Origin: Paludibacteraceae bacterium
GTDB taxonomy: Bacteria > Bacteroidota > Bacteroidia > Bacteroidales > Paludibacteraceae
Length of the DNA stretch: 49,482 nucleotides
Assembly (NCBI GenBank): GCA_024399615.1
Contig: JAKSNQ010000007.1
Coordinates: 1-49,482 of the forward strand
Direction: 5' to 3'
Part shown: one piece after another, positions 1-8,803 of the stretch
Position numbering within the stretch: the stretch's first letter is position 1
Layout: each line of letters begins with the position of its first letter
Notes under the pieces: model-generated
Seen by the model: the letters and a program-made list of their open reading frames with translations, nothing else
Database searches by the model: none
What the model was told of the DNA's origin: nothing
Translations under genes and position numbers: made by a program

Positions 1-50
1 GCTTTTATCATTTTGAGTATTGTGGGTTCTGAAAATTACAATTGAGACTG

Positions 51-82
51 CAAAGATACAACTTTTTTTTTCGTTGTCCAAA
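51..82 (-). promoter_or_regulatory. Bacteroidetes-type promoter, reading off the left edge
   Basis: On the minus strand TTTG (79-82) is followed after exactly 20 bases by TATCTTTG (51-58), with a nine-base A-tract in the spacer. This fits the Bacteroidetes -33/-7 consensus. No gene lies between it and the left edge, so it presumably drives a gene outside the window, divergent from the zinc-ribbon gene. Confidence 0.6.
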
Positions 83-107
83 TAAATGGACTTATTTTTG
101 GGAAAAA

Positions 108-139
108 TTTGCTCATGTCATATTTTTTTGCTACCTTTG
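108..139 (+). promoter_or_regulatory. Promoter of the zinc-ribbon gene
   Basis: TTTG (108-111), a 20-base spacer, then TACCTTTG (132-139). Transcription would start near 146, leaving a leader of about 20 bases before the ATG at 165. Confidence 0.7.
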
Positions 140-164
140 CGGTTAAATTTGAAATACAAAAACT

Positions 165-743
165 ATGGCACAGAAATTTTGTCAATCTTGTGGCATGCCG
201 CTCACCGAGGAGATTTTTGCCACAAATGCAGATGGCAGCCAGAACGAAGACTACTGCATCTATTGTATGAAAGATGGGGCTTTTACCGGCAACTTTACTA
301 TGGAAGAGATGGCCGAGTATTGCTCTATGTTTGTAGAAGAATACAATAAAAATACAGGCAACCACCTGACTGCTTGCGAGTATAAACAGGTTTTGCTTCA
401 GCACTATCCTAACCTCAAACGATGGAATGGCACGGACCAGAATCTACCGCATGCCGAACATCCGATGAAGCATGTTTTTATCGATGAGGTGAATGCACTC
501 GGTCTGCCCGAACTACACATCACCAACCTATACGTGCTGCAAGGGGCCTTTGTCAATCAGGCCTATCTCATCAATGGAAACGAGGTTAAACTGCTGGACG
601 ATAACGCTACCTATTGGGGCAATCAGGTGCAACGAAAGAACGGCCGCTGCTACGGCATCGCCTGCGATGAGCACTACATCCTCGTTAGCGAATATGGTGC
701 CGATGGAGCATATCCGGAGATTATTGTATTCAAGAAACGCTAA
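165..743 (+). CDS. Zinc-ribbon domain protein of unknown function
   Basis: A 192-residue protein. The N-terminal 60 residues carry a CQSCGMP motif and, about 25 residues on, a YCIYC motif, the pattern of the putative zinc-ribbon family (PF12674-like), expected to bind one metal ion through four cysteines. A helical stretch with an EEMAEYC segment follows. The C-terminal 90 residues (from about 100) are a mixed alpha/beta segment I do not recognise. There is no signal peptide or membrane segment, so it should be cytoplasmic. The ATG at 165 sits about 20 bases after the predicted transcription start. It appears to be monocistronic: a gap of nearly 90 bases separates it from the next gene. The partner or nucleic-acid target is unknown. 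Confidence 0.75.
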   Translation: MAQKFCQSCGMPLTEEIFATNADGSQNEDYCIYCMKDGAFTGNFTMEEMAEYCSMFVEEYNKNTGNHLTACEYKQVLLQHYPNLKRWNGTDQNLPHAEHPMKHVFIDEVNALGLPELHITNLYVLQGAFVNQAYLINGNEVKLLDDNATYWGNQVQRKNGRCYGIACDEHYILVSEYGADGAYPEIIVFKKR

Positions 744-830
744 AACATTTTTATCCTGCCACACGCCATCGGTCTTTCCACGGCAATCAACACCAACATG
801 GTGGATTCAATAATTTATATCTACACATTA

Positions 831-1502
831 ATGAAAAAATTCATCCTTTCTCTATTTGCAGCATGTGCATTCACACTCAACGCATCTGCACAACTGATTC
901 AGTACTTCGAAAAAGTAACCGAGGCTCCCGCTGATTGGACAGGCGAGTACCTCATCGTTCGTGAAACCAGCGACACCACAGTGCTCGTCTTTGACGGACA
1001 CATTGCCGACGACCTCGATGTGAAGAACAACTGCTTCGAAGTCCCTATGACCGATGGCATCATCGACCTTACCGACGAACTGGCAGCTGCGACCTTCCTG
1101 ATTGCTAATCAGGCTGATACCGCATGGTCTTGCCAGTCAAAGTCTGGTTTGTATCTGGGCTACAACACGTTTAAATATGACGCGGACAGCCTCGTAGAAA
1201 ACACGCTCAAGTGCGGACCGGACAACAAATATCCTCTGTACATCACCATGGGCGAGGAGGGTAAGGTCAACATCCAGGCCAAGTGTGGCTACTACTTGCG
1301 CTACAACGACGACACAAAGCATAACCGCTTCCGTTTCCACGCCGAGGGCAAGAAGAAAGCCATCTGCCTCTATCGTCTGGTGCAGGTCGAAGCCGGTGTG
1401 GAAAACCTGCCTATCGGCGAGAACCGCATTATCGACGGCGCACTCTACAGTCTGCCCGCTGGATTCTACATCGTGAACGGTAAACTCATCTACAAGCGTT
1501 AG
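831..1502 (+). CDS. Small secreted protein with sorting-signal-like C-terminus
   Basis: A 223-residue protein starting at the ATG at 831, chosen because it opens a clean signal peptide (MKKF, hydrophobic core, cleavage after about NASA); an in-frame ATG at 798 would put a non-signal stretch in front. Residues of about 22-190 (from YFEKVTEAPADWTGEYLIV to KAICLYRL) resemble a module I recall from Prevotella/Bacteroidales secreted proteins, often linked to nucleases or surface proteins; its function is unknown to me. The last 15 or so residues (LPAGFYIVNGKLIYKR) resemble the end of a type A C-terminal sorting signal of the type IX secretion system, though shorter than usual. The next gene begins 4 bases after the stop, so they may be co-transcribed. 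Confidence 0.7.
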   Translation: MKKFILSLFAACAFTLNASAQLIQYFEKVTEAPADWTGEYLIVRETSDTTVLVFDGHIADDLDVKNNCFEVPMTDGIIDLTDELAAATFLIANQADTAWSCQSKSGLYLGYNTFKYDADSLVENTLKCGPDNKYPLYITMGEEGKVNIQAKCGYYLRYNDDTKHNRFRFHAEGKKKAICLYRLVQVEAGVENLPIGENRIIDGALYSLPAGFYIVNGKLIYKR

Positions 1503-1506
1503 AGGG

Positions 1507-2499
1507 GTGCGCATTCTCGACGATATATCTGAACTATCAGTGGACCAATGGCAGCAACTGCTGTCGGTCTCAAGCACCGCCTCGTGGTTTCAAACACCCG
1601 AGGCGTATGCGTTCTATCTGTCACTACCTGACATATTTGAGCCATTTGTGATAGCAATAGATGCTGCAGATGGTCAATCACTTCGGGCGGTCTGTGTTGG
1701 GTATATCACCGTGGAATGCAGTCGCCTGAAGCGCTATTTCACGCGTCGCGCCATCATCTACAGCGGTCCGCTACTGGCAAACGACGCTACACATGAGGAG
1801 GTACAGACACTCTTGACTGCCGTGCAGCAACACATCGCCCGACGTGCCATCTACATCGAGACACGCAATTTCTGCGACTATCACCATTGGCGTGAGGCCT
1901 TTGAACTGGCTGGATATCACTACCATCCGCACTACGACATGTTCATCACTTGCGACAGCAAAGAGGCGATGTTCGCACGCATGCAGGAGGGGAAATGTCG
2001 TCAGATAGGACATGCGCTCCAGGAGGGAGCCATCCTCACGGAAACAACCGACCAGGCTGACATAAAAGCCTACTATGACCTGCTGGAGCATCTGTACCGA
2101 ACCAAGGTGAAGACTCCCCTGTATCCCCTCTCTTTTTTCCTGACGTTTGTTCGAAATGGTGTGGGTAAACTGCTGATTGTAAAGCAGAAAGGGGTAGTGA
2201 TAGGCGGTATGTTGTGCCCCATCTTCCGCCATCCGAACGATTCCCAACGCTGCGTGATATACGAGTGGTTTGTGGTAGGCGACGTGATCTGCACATGGGC
2301 CGCAATGGACTATGCTGTCGAACACTCCATCCCCCTGCTGGATCTGATGGGAGCCGGCGAACCGGGGGTGCCTTATGGCGTGCGCGATTTCAAACAAGCC
2401 ATGGGCGGCCAAATCGCTGAATTGGGTCGCTATCGCTACGTGTCTCATCCGGTGTTGTTTGAGATAGGGAAAATCGGTGTAAGACTACTCAAAAAGTGA
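1507..2499 (+). CDS. FemAB/GNAT-like acyltransferase family protein
   Basis: A 330-residue protein with the layout of the FemAB/BioF2-like N-acyltransferase superfamily: a first half with WFQTPEAYAFY and an IETRNFCDYH segment, and a second half with the acetyl-CoA-type core around KGVVIGGMLCPIF and the late DLMGAGEPG / YGVRDFKQAMGG block typical of this group. Such proteins transfer amino-acyl or acyl groups to peptidoglycan precursors, lipids or small molecules; the substrate cannot be read here. The start is a GTG at 1507, four bases after the preceding stop, with a purine-rich AGAGGG overlapping that stop; no ATG lies nearby. It is convergent with mutY, whose stop is only 12 bases away, with no visible terminator between them. 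Confidence 0.65.
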   Translation: MRILDDISELSVDQWQQLLSVSSTASWFQTPEAYAFYLSLPDIFEPFVIAIDAADGQSLRAVCVGYITVECSRLKRYFTRRAIIYSGPLLANDATHEEVQTLLTAVQQHIARRAIYIETRNFCDYHHWREAFELAGYHYHPHYDMFITCDSKEAMFARMQEGKCRQIGHALQEGAILTETTDQADIKAYYDLLEHLYRTKVKTPLYPLSFFLTFVRNGVGKLLIVKQKGVVIGGMLCPIFRHPNDSQRCVIYEWFVVGDVICTWAAMDYAVEHSIPLLDLMGAGEPGVPYGVRDFKQAMGGQIAELGRYRYVSHPVLFEIGKIGVRLLKK

Positions 2500-2511
2500 A
2501 TTAGCAACGTA

Positions 2512-3555
2512 TCATGGTTGCACAGCCTCAAGGTATCGTAAAGTCAGGCGCGAGAGTGCATAGTCTTGCAGTTGCTCCCAACGGATGGGGAAACAGCCGT
2601 CCTGCGCAGGGAGCATGTCCACCAATGTGATGACAAACAACGCATGCAGCCGTTGGTGCGAGAGCACATGCGTGAAACGGAACAAACGGCCATCTGGATG
2701 CTCTTCATGCAGCCCGTTCTCCATATCTTCTTTCGATAGAAACTCCTGAACAGGAAACTCGTACAGATGCTGCCATATGTCCTTGGCAGTACGCTGGCGA
2801 ATGAGTGTATGGTTGTCGGGCGTGACGTACACCGTGTACATCAGGTAACGGTCACGTATGGCTGGACGCGGTTTGCGTACGGGTAGCAGTTCGGCAGTAC
2901 CGTGCTGATGAGCCATGCAGTATGCCGACACGGGACAATGGCCGCAATCCGGAGAAGTGGGCGTACAGTAGAGAGCGCCGAACTCCATGGTGGCGGAGTT
3001 GTGCATTCGCGGCTGCGAGCGGTCGAGCAGTTCCCATGCCATCTGCCGAAACATCTTCTTTCCCTGTGTGGTGTCGAATGGTTCGTCACAATCAAACAGC
3101 CGTGACAGTACCCTGTACACATTACCATCTGCCGCAGGGTAGGGAGCATCGTAGGCAAACGACATGATGGCTCCCGCCGTATATTCGCCCACACCGGGCA
3201 GGCTTATTACCTGATCAAACTGCTGCGGGAATGGCGTCCAACCATTCTCCACAATCATCTTCGCAGCCTGATGCAGATTGCGCGCACGCGAATAGTAGCC
3301 TAAGCCTTGCCAGAGCAGCAGCACCTCATCTTCCTGGGCCGCAGCCAATTCCTCCACCGTGGGGAATCGATCCACAAAGCGCATGTAGTACTCGAGACCC
3401 TGCTGAACACGTGTCTGCTGAAGGATAATCTCGGACAACCACACACGATAGGCACAGCCCTGCAGAGCCGCATCACGCCACGGTAGCTCACGCTTCTCGT
3501 GCTGATACCATTGCTGTAGTAGTTGACTTATTTTCTGATAAGATAATGTGTTCAT
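2512..3555 (-). CDS. mutY: A/G-specific adenine DNA glycosylase MutY
   Basis: A 347-residue base-excision-repair enzyme that removes adenine mispaired with 8-oxoguanine. Visible features in order: the ELPWR entry motif near residue 23; SEIILQQTRV with the catalytic Glu at about 42; the helix-hairpin-helix LPGVGEYTAGAI at about 119-130; the catalytic Asp in AADGNVYRVLSR at about 143; four iron-sulfur cysteines spaced C-X6-C-X2-C-X5-C at about 197-213; and a NUDIX-like C-terminal domain that recognises oxoG. The length is normal for the family. I chose the ATG at 3555; a TTG two codons upstream is also open. It is the last gene of the leftward run, 17 bases after the pseudouridine synthase. Confidence 0.95.
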   Translation of the reverse strand: MNTLSYQKISQLLQQWYQHEKRELPWRDAALQGCAYRVWLSEIILQQTRVQQGLEYYMRFVDRFPTVEELAAAQEDEVLLLWQGLGYYSRARNLHQAAKMIVENGWTPFPQQFDQVISLPGVGEYTAGAIMSFAYDAPYPAADGNVYRVLSRLFDCDEPFDTTQGKKMFRQMAWELLDRSQPRMHNSATMEFGALYCTPTSPDCGHCPVSAYCMAHQHGTAELLPVRKPRPAIRDRYLMYTVYVTPDNHTLIRQRTAKDIWQHLYEFPVQEFLSKEDMENGLHEEHPDGRLFRFTHVLSHQRLHALFVITLVDMLPAQDGCFPIRWEQLQDYALSRLTLRYLEAVQP

Positions 3556-3572
3556 TTTCAAAATAAAAGATG

Positions 3573-5084
3573 TCAGCGGGCCGGATAAGTGTCGGTTGAT
3601 AGAAAAGGAGCCGGTACCACAAATTGCATCATCCGGCCGGAAATGGGATGAGGGAAACGAATCTCGGCAGCATGCAGCAACAATCGTTCGCCAGCTTGCC
3701 CATAGAGTCGGTCACCGGTGATAGGCCGTCCCAATCCCAAGGGGTGTGCGCAATGTACTCGCAACTGGTGCGTTCGTCCTGTATGTGGAAACAGGTCCAC
3801 GCATATGCGTCCATCAGGCATCTCTTGTCTGACAGCATAGCGTGTGATAGCAGGCTTACCATGCTCACGGTTCACCATCTGACGAGGTCTGTCATAAGGG
3901 TCTGGCAGTAGCGGCAAGTCGATGAGGCCCTCCAGAGGCAGAGAAGAGAGGATGGGAGATGAGGTCAGGATGGCTTCGTAGCGCTTGTACACATCGCGAC
4001 GAAGAAAATAGCGCTGCAGTATGCCATACGTCTCGCGAGTCTTGGCAATCACCAGCAGGCCGGAGGTGTCCTGGTCAAGGCGATGCGCCAACCATACCTC
4101 GTGTCCGGTGTGCCGACATGCCCAGTCCTGTAGCGAATAGTCATCGGTTTTACCGGGTTGGGACAAGAGGCCCGCCGGTTTGTTGACCACCATCAATACC
4201 TCGTCCTCATAGACCACCTGGGTCAGTTCGGCAGGCGACTGCTGATTTCGTCCATCGGATTCCGTCAATATCGGGGTCTGACTGAGCATGTGCCTAAGTA
4301 TGGGTTTGCATTTGCCTACGCATGGCGGGTAAAATTGTCCTTCCATTCGTACTTCGGTGGAGGAGGGGGCACCCATCCAAAATTCAGCCATTGCCAATGG
4401 TTGCCAACCGTTCATGAATGCGGTCTGCAGCAGTTTGGGTGCGCAGCATTCGCCTGCTCCCGAGGGAGGAAACACCGTCCTGAGTTCGTTTTGCGCATCG
4501 TGATGGTCTTGATTGTCGGATGTACGCTGGCGTGCAAAATAGTCCTCTTCACTCAAGATCGGTTTCTCGTTGGCGAACAGTTGCAGCAGGTCGCGTTGTT
4601 GACCACCGGCATTGCGTATCAGGTATTGACTGAACATCCACCTCTGCAAGGCTTGGCTACGTTGTTTGCGCTCTGCTGTCAACTGAGCCCATTGTGCAGC
4701 ATCCTGCTCTTTGTCCAACATATTCATGCGTGAACTGATGGCGCTAATACGTGCCTCTTCTTGTCGGAAATAGCCATCGGGACGGCTTAGATCATATATG
4801 GGTGGGACAAAATCGGTGTGGTGGTAAGTACCATCCAGCATGGCAGAAAAGGCCCGCAGGTAGCCAATCTCATGACCGGTGTCAACGACCAGTACACCGA
4901 ACATCTTGCCCTGTCGATACAGTTCGCTATTCGCATGATCGACCATATATTTTCTGACCATCATCATGGTCTGTTGTGCAGCCGCATGTGCCCACGGGTG
5001 AGGCGGAACCTCACCTGCTATCATGAGTGCAGAAGGACGGTTGGCCTGCACCAGAACAGAATCGGATAGGGGTAACAATAGCAT
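3573..5084 (-). CDS. RluA-family pseudouridine synthase with long N-terminal extension
   Basis: A 503-residue protein. Its C-terminal 215 residues are a pseudouridine synthase of the RluA type: VVNKPAGLLSQPG (about 299-311), the catalytic HRLDQDTSGLL (about 334, with Asp 337) and PHTGRTHQLRVH near the end. It isomerises uridine in rRNA or tRNA. The first 285 residues are not catalytic: they hold a coiled-coil-like stretch at about 105-160 and a cysteine pair, CVGKC, at about 255. Long RluA relatives of this kind occur in Bacteroidetes; the target site is unknown. It lies 3 bases after tatC and 17 before mutY, so it is very probably part of the same transcript. Confidence 0.85.
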   Translation of the reverse strand: MLLLPLSDSVLVQANRPSALMIAGEVPPHPWAHAAAQQTMMMVRKYMVDHANSELYRQGKMFGVLVVDTGHEIGYLRAFSAMLDGTYHHTDFVPPIYDLSRPDGYFRQEEARISAISSRMNMLDKEQDAAQWAQLTAERKQRSQALQRWMFSQYLIRNAGGQQRDLLQLFANEKPILSEEDYFARQRTSDNQDHHDAQNELRTVFPPSGAGECCAPKLLQTAFMNGWQPLAMAEFWMGAPSSTEVRMEGQFYPPCVGKCKPILRHMLSQTPILTESDGRNQQSPAELTQVVYEDEVLMVVNKPAGLLSQPGKTDDYSLQDWACRHTGHEVWLAHRLDQDTSGLLVIAKTRETYGILQRYFLRRDVYKRYEAILTSSPILSSLPLEGLIDLPLLPDPYDRPRQMVNREHGKPAITRYAVRQEMPDGRICVDLFPHTGRTHQLRVHCAHPLGLGRPITGDRLYGQAGERLLLHAAEIRFPHPISGRMMQFVVPAPFLSTDTYPAR

Positions 5085-5087
5085 CGG

Positions 5088-5843
5088 TTATGTACGCTGA
5101 CTCTTGCTGACGATGAGAATAGACACCTCGTAGAGCAGATAGATTGGCAACGCTACGATTGAGAGAGTGAAAGCATCGCCTGTAGGAGTGACGACAGCAG
5201 CGATGATGAGTATAGCCACGATGGCATATCTTCGAAAATGACGCATAACGTCCGCTTTGAGGATGCCTATGACGCTCAGCACAAAGCAGAGGATAGGCAA
5301 CTGGAAAAGCAACCCCATCATCAGCGAGAGTACCATCATTGTGCTGACATAGGAGCGCAGCGAAATCATATTCACCACCTCGGTTTGTACATGATAACCT
5401 GCTAAAAAACGATATGTAATCGGGAAAATAACAAAGTAACTGAGGGCCATGCCCATGTAAAACATCGTGCATGCCCACAGAACAGCAGGCTTGGCCGCCT
5501 TCTTCTCGCTGGGGTAGAGAGCCGGCGCTATGAAGCGAACCAATTCATACACAATATAGGGGAAAGCCACCAGCATACCTGCCATCATCGCCACCTCGAT
5601 GTGGATGATAAACTGCTGAGTTAATTCGGTATTAATCAGATGAAAAGCATCTTCGTCTGCCGATAAAGGCATCAGTCTCCACAGCGGGAAAGATGAGTCT
5701 GTTGCCCAGAATACAGCACGAAACAACCAGTCTTTGCAACAAAAAAACACTACACCGCAGCCCATAATGGCCACGATGCAGCGAATCAATACACCACGGA
5801 GAACATCCAGGTGTTGCCAAAAAGATAGATTCTCAGATGACAT
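5088..5843 (-). CDS. tatC: Twin-arginine translocase subunit TatC
   Basis: A 251-residue inner-membrane protein with six hydrophobic segments. It is the receptor for twin-arginine signal peptides and works with TatA to export folded proteins. Family marks: a short N-terminal FWQHLDVLR segment where the conserved acidic/arginine motif lies; FPYIVYELVRFIAPALYPSE after the second membrane segment; and VTPTGDAFTL...LLYEVSI near the end, with the conserved Glu. Its ATG overlaps the tatA stop by one base (TGATG), implying translational coupling. No tatB is present next to it, as usual for the minimal TatAC systems of this phylum. Confidence 0.95.
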   Translation of the reverse strand: MSSENLSFWQHLDVLRGVLIRCIVAIMGCGVVFFCCKDWLFRAVFWATDSSFPLWRLMPLSADEDAFHLINTELTQQFIIHIEVAMMAGMLVAFPYIVYELVRFIAPALYPSEKKAAKPAVLWACTMFYMGMALSYFVIFPITYRFLAGYHVQTEVVNMISLRSYVSTMMVLSLMMGLLFQLPILCFVLSVIGILKADVMRHFRRYAIVAILIIAAVVTPTGDAFTLSIVALPIYLLYEVSILIVSKSQRT

Positions 5844-6031
5844 CAGTCTTTCTTATCGTCCTTTTCGTCGCGTTTCAACTCGTCGCTGACTCCTTTGCTG
5901 GCGTCCTTGAACTCCTTTAGGCCCTTGCCTAAACCGCGCATCAACTCGGGCAGTTTAGCACCACCGAAGAGCAGTACGATTACCAAGGCGATGACGATAA
6001 TCTCGGTCGTTCCAATGAAAAGTAGTGTCAT
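5843..6031 (-). CDS. tatA: Twin-arginine translocase subunit TatA
   Basis: A 62-residue protein with the TatA/E plan: a short N-terminus, one membrane helix (about 9-23, IIVIALVIVLLFG), the hinge with an FG pair, the amphipathic helix KLPELMRGLGKGLKEFKDA, and a charged lysine/aspartate tail. TatA oligomers form the protein-conducting element recruited by TatC. The gene follows dnaB by about 40 bases and overlaps tatC by one base. I see no -33/-7 promoter in the dnaB-tatA gap, so transcription probably comes from upstream. Confidence 0.95.
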   Translation of the reverse strand: MTLLFIGTTEIIVIALVIVLLFGGAKLPELMRGLGKGLKEFKDASKGVSDELKRDEKDDKKD

Positions 6032-6072
6032 GGGGTATTTTATTTTTATAAATTAGATTGGTTTCCGACAAC

Positions 6073-7698
6073 TTAAAATGGTGCCTCGCCCCCATCGTCC
6101 ATCGCCATATCAGATGGGTACGACTCGGGGAAGGCTGTATTCAGACTGTTGGCATTGATGCCATCACTATTCCATGCATTCATCTTTGAACTGCGAGAGG
6201 TGTAACCACTATTGTCGGTCGAAAGATTAGGTGCAGAGAAAGTGTTTGCATCAAATCCACCGCTGAATTCCTCTCGATTGGCAAAGGTTGCGTAGTCTTG
6301 TATGAAACGCAGTACCACCGTTTTGGTAGCACCATTACGGTGCTTGGCAATGATAATCTCCGCCATTCCCAACATCGATGCATCATATCCTTCCGACTTG
6401 TCACCATTGCGGAAATAGTACTCGGGTCGGTGGATAAAGCATACCATATCGGCATCTTGCTCGATGGCACCTGATTCACGAAGGTCGCTCAGTTGCGGAC
6501 GTTTGCCTTCTGCACCCGTACCGCGTGACTCGACCGAACGGTTCAACTGTGACAAGGCAATGATAGGTATGTCCAATTCCTTGGCTAGTCCCTTGAGCGA
6601 ACGTGAGATCATACTCACCTCCTGCTCACGTGAACCGGGATTCATGCCCGTGGCAGACATCAACTGTAAGTAGTCGATAATAATGCAACTTATATTGTGC
6701 TCACGTTTGAGTTTACGTGCTTTTGACCGCAACTCAAAAATAGACAGCCCCGGTGTGTCGTCCACAAAAATGGGCGCTCCCATCAGGTTCGTGATCTGGT
6801 GGTCCAGTTTTTCCCAATCTTGAGGTGTCAGGCTGCCATTTCTTATCTTTCCGCCCTCGATCTGGCAAACGTTGGAAATCAAACGATTGACAAGCTGGCG
6901 GTTTGACATTTCGAGCGAAAACATGGCAACTGGCTGATGATAATCAACAGCCATCTGCTTGGCCATGGATAGGACAAAAGCAGTTTTACCCATGGCAGGA
7001 CGCGCAGCGATAATAATCAAGTCTGAGCGTTGCCAACCTGAAGTAACCTTGTCCAACTCGTGGAAACCGGTTTGCACACCTGAGATATTTCCCTCTTTCT
7101 TGGACGCTTCGCGTATGACGGTTATGGCTTCCTTGATGACCGGGTCAATCTGTGTGACATCCTTTTTCTGCTGGCGTTGTGATATCTCAAACACGCCACC
7201 CTCAGCTCGTTGCAGCAACTCATCCACATCATCTTGCTCGTCGTAAGCACGCTCGATAAGATCGGATGCGTAGGTGATAAGGTCACGCGAAGTGGCTTTT
7301 TGAGCCAGAATCTGCGCATGGCGCAGCAGGTGAGCAGACGAAGCCACTTTTCGTGTAAGTGATGCGACATATACCGCACCGCCAGCCTGCTCGAGCAGCC
7401 CTAACTGCTTGAGTTTCTCGACTACGGTGAGAGCATCGATTGGCTGGTCGGCTGCCGCCAATGACTGGATGGCTTGATAGACGTTTTTGTTCTTAAAATC
7501 ATAAAATGACTCAGGACGGAGCAGGTCGCTGACCGTTCCAAAGGCATCTTTTTGTATCATTAACGCGCCTAAAACGGCCTCTTCCAATTCTAGAGATTGA
7601 GGAGGAAGTTTACCCAGATCGTTGGCGCCAACCACCACAGGTTGAACCACCTTTTGCGCGCGTTTTCTCGTATTTTGTGTGAGGGTAGGTGCAGGCAT
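6073..7698 (-). CDS. dnaB: Replicative DNA helicase DnaB
   Basis: A 541-residue hexameric 5'-3' helicase of the replication fork. The N-terminal DnaB domain runs from about 30 to 140 (PPQSLELEEAVLGALM). The RecA-like ATPase follows, with Walker A ARPAMGKTAF (about 232-241), FSLEMS, Walker B IIIDYLQLM, IIALSQLNRS and SDLRESGAIEQDAD with the arginine-finger region. A tail of about 70 residues, low in complexity and ending DDGGEAPF, may be flexible. Its ATG overlaps the meaB stop (TAATG). No intein is visible: the ATPase motifs are uninterrupted. A dnaB-tatA linkage is not functionally obvious and probably reflects operon packing. Confidence 0.95.
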   Translation of the reverse strand: MPAPTLTQNTRKRAQKVVQPVVVGANDLGKLPPQSLELEEAVLGALMIQKDAFGTVSDLLRPESFYDFKNKNVYQAIQSLAAADQPIDALTVVEKLKQLGLLEQAGGAVYVASLTRKVASSAHLLRHAQILAQKATSRDLITYASDLIERAYDEQDDVDELLQRAEGGVFEISQRQQKKDVTQIDPVIKEAITVIREASKKEGNISGVQTGFHELDKVTSGWQRSDLIIIAARPAMGKTAFVLSMAKQMAVDYHQPVAMFSLEMSNRQLVNRLISNVCQIEGGKIRNGSLTPQDWEKLDHQITNLMGAPIFVDDTPGLSIFELRSKARKLKREHNISCIIIDYLQLMSATGMNPGSREQEVSMISRSLKGLAKELDIPIIALSQLNRSVESRGTGAEGKRPQLSDLRESGAIEQDADMVCFIHRPEYYFRNGDKSEGYDASMLGMAEIIIAKHRNGATKTVVLRFIQDYATFANREEFSGGFDANTFSAPNLSTDNSGYTSRSSKMNAWNSDGINANSLNTAFPESYPSDMAMDDGGEAPF

Positions 7699-8786
7699 TA
7701 TTGCTGATTATTGTATTGGTTCAACAGGTTGTGAGCTGCTACAAATGATGAAATTTCGTTTCTGAGAACGGCTGCTTCGGTATCCTCGAGTGCCGCCTCT
7801 ATCTCCGGATTGTGATAGAAGGAGTCCAGCAGATGCTGATTGATTGTCTCATACATCCAATACTTGGCCTGTTGGGTTCGATTGCGCTTGAAGTAACCAT
7901 TTCGTTTGGTGAAGGTCATGTAGTCTTCCACCATCTTCCACACATCCTGCACGCCGGTGTGCTCTACTGCGGAACATGTCACAGCATATGGGTGCCATCC
8001 CGACTCAGGGGTTGGGAATAGAGCCAGGGCATTCTTGAATTGCGTCTTAGCTACACGAGCTTTGTCCACGTTGCTGCCATCGCATTTATTGATAGCGATA
8101 CCATCCGCCATCTCCATGATGCCACGTTTGATGCCCTGCAGTTCGTCGCCTGTGCCGGTCACCTGCAGTAGGAGGAAAAAATCGACCATCGAGTGCGCAG
8201 CCGTTTCTGACTGACCTACGCCAACGGTCTCAACGATGATTGTATCAAAACCGGCTGCTTCGCATAGCACGATAGTCTCGCGCGTCTTACGAGCCACACC
8301 TCCCAACGAACCCGCCGATGGGCTGGGGCGAATGAAAGCGTTGTCCTGCGTACTCAATTCCTGCATACGGGTTTTGTCGCCCAAAATTGAACCTTTGGAG
8401 CGTTCGGATGATGGGTCGATGGCCAACACCGCCAATTTCTGTGCGGCTTTGCAAAGTTCGGTACCCAGCGCTTCAATAAATGTGGATTTTCCTGCTCCGG
8501 GTACACCGGTTATGCCCACGCGAATAGCATTGCCTGAATAGGGCAAACAGGCCTCGATAACTTTTTGCGCTATAGCCTGATCGGCCGGCAGATTGCTCTC
8601 CACCAGGGTCACAGCTTGCGACAAAATAGTGATATCACCATTTAAAATGCCCTCGATATAGGCCTCCGGAGCCAAACGGGGAGCACGTTTTTTGGGTCGG
8701 AAATAGGGGTTAACGCTGGGTGGCTGAGCCACACCTGCGTTGACCACTAATCCTGCATATTGATCATCGTTTTCTGGATGTTCCAT
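7698..8786 (-). CDS. meaB: Methylmalonyl-CoA mutase-associated GTPase MeaB (ArgK family)
   Basis: A 362-residue G3E-family P-loop GTPase that protects and loads the adenosylcobalamin-dependent methylmalonyl-CoA mutase. Seen: Walker A GVPGAGKST (about 94-102), an AIDPSSERSKGSILGDKTRM block, FIRPSPSAGSLGGVARKTRE, the Walker B-like IIVETVGVGQSE and the NKCDGSN guanine-specificity motif. These are the complete family signatures. The mutase genes themselves are not in the window. It has 17 bases to the DUF1573 gene upstream and a one-base overlap with dnaB downstream. A MeaB partner fits propionate production by the succinate pathway, common in Bacteroidales, but that is inference. Confidence 0.92.
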   Translation of the reverse strand: MEHPENDDQYAGLVVNAGVAQPPSVNPYFRPKKRAPRLAPEAYIEGILNGDITILSQAVTLVESNLPADQAIAQKVIEACLPYSGNAIRVGITGVPGAGKSTFIEALGTELCKAAQKLAVLAIDPSSERSKGSILGDKTRMQELSTQDNAFIRPSPSAGSLGGVARKTRETIVLCEAAGFDTIIVETVGVGQSETAAHSMVDFFLLLQVTGTGDELQGIKRGIMEMADGIAINKCDGSNVDKARVAKTQFKNALALFPTPESGWHPYAVTCSAVEHTGVQDVWKMVEDYMTFTKRNGYFKRNRTQQAKYWMYETINQHLLDSFYHNPEIEAALEDTEAAVLRNEISSFVAAHNLLNQYNNQQ

Positions 8787-8803
8787 TCTGCTATTTATCA
8801 GTA

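Noticed and set aside
1771..2448. A 225-codon open frame on the minus strand
   Set aside because: It is antisense to the FemAB-like gene; no start signal or homology was apparent.
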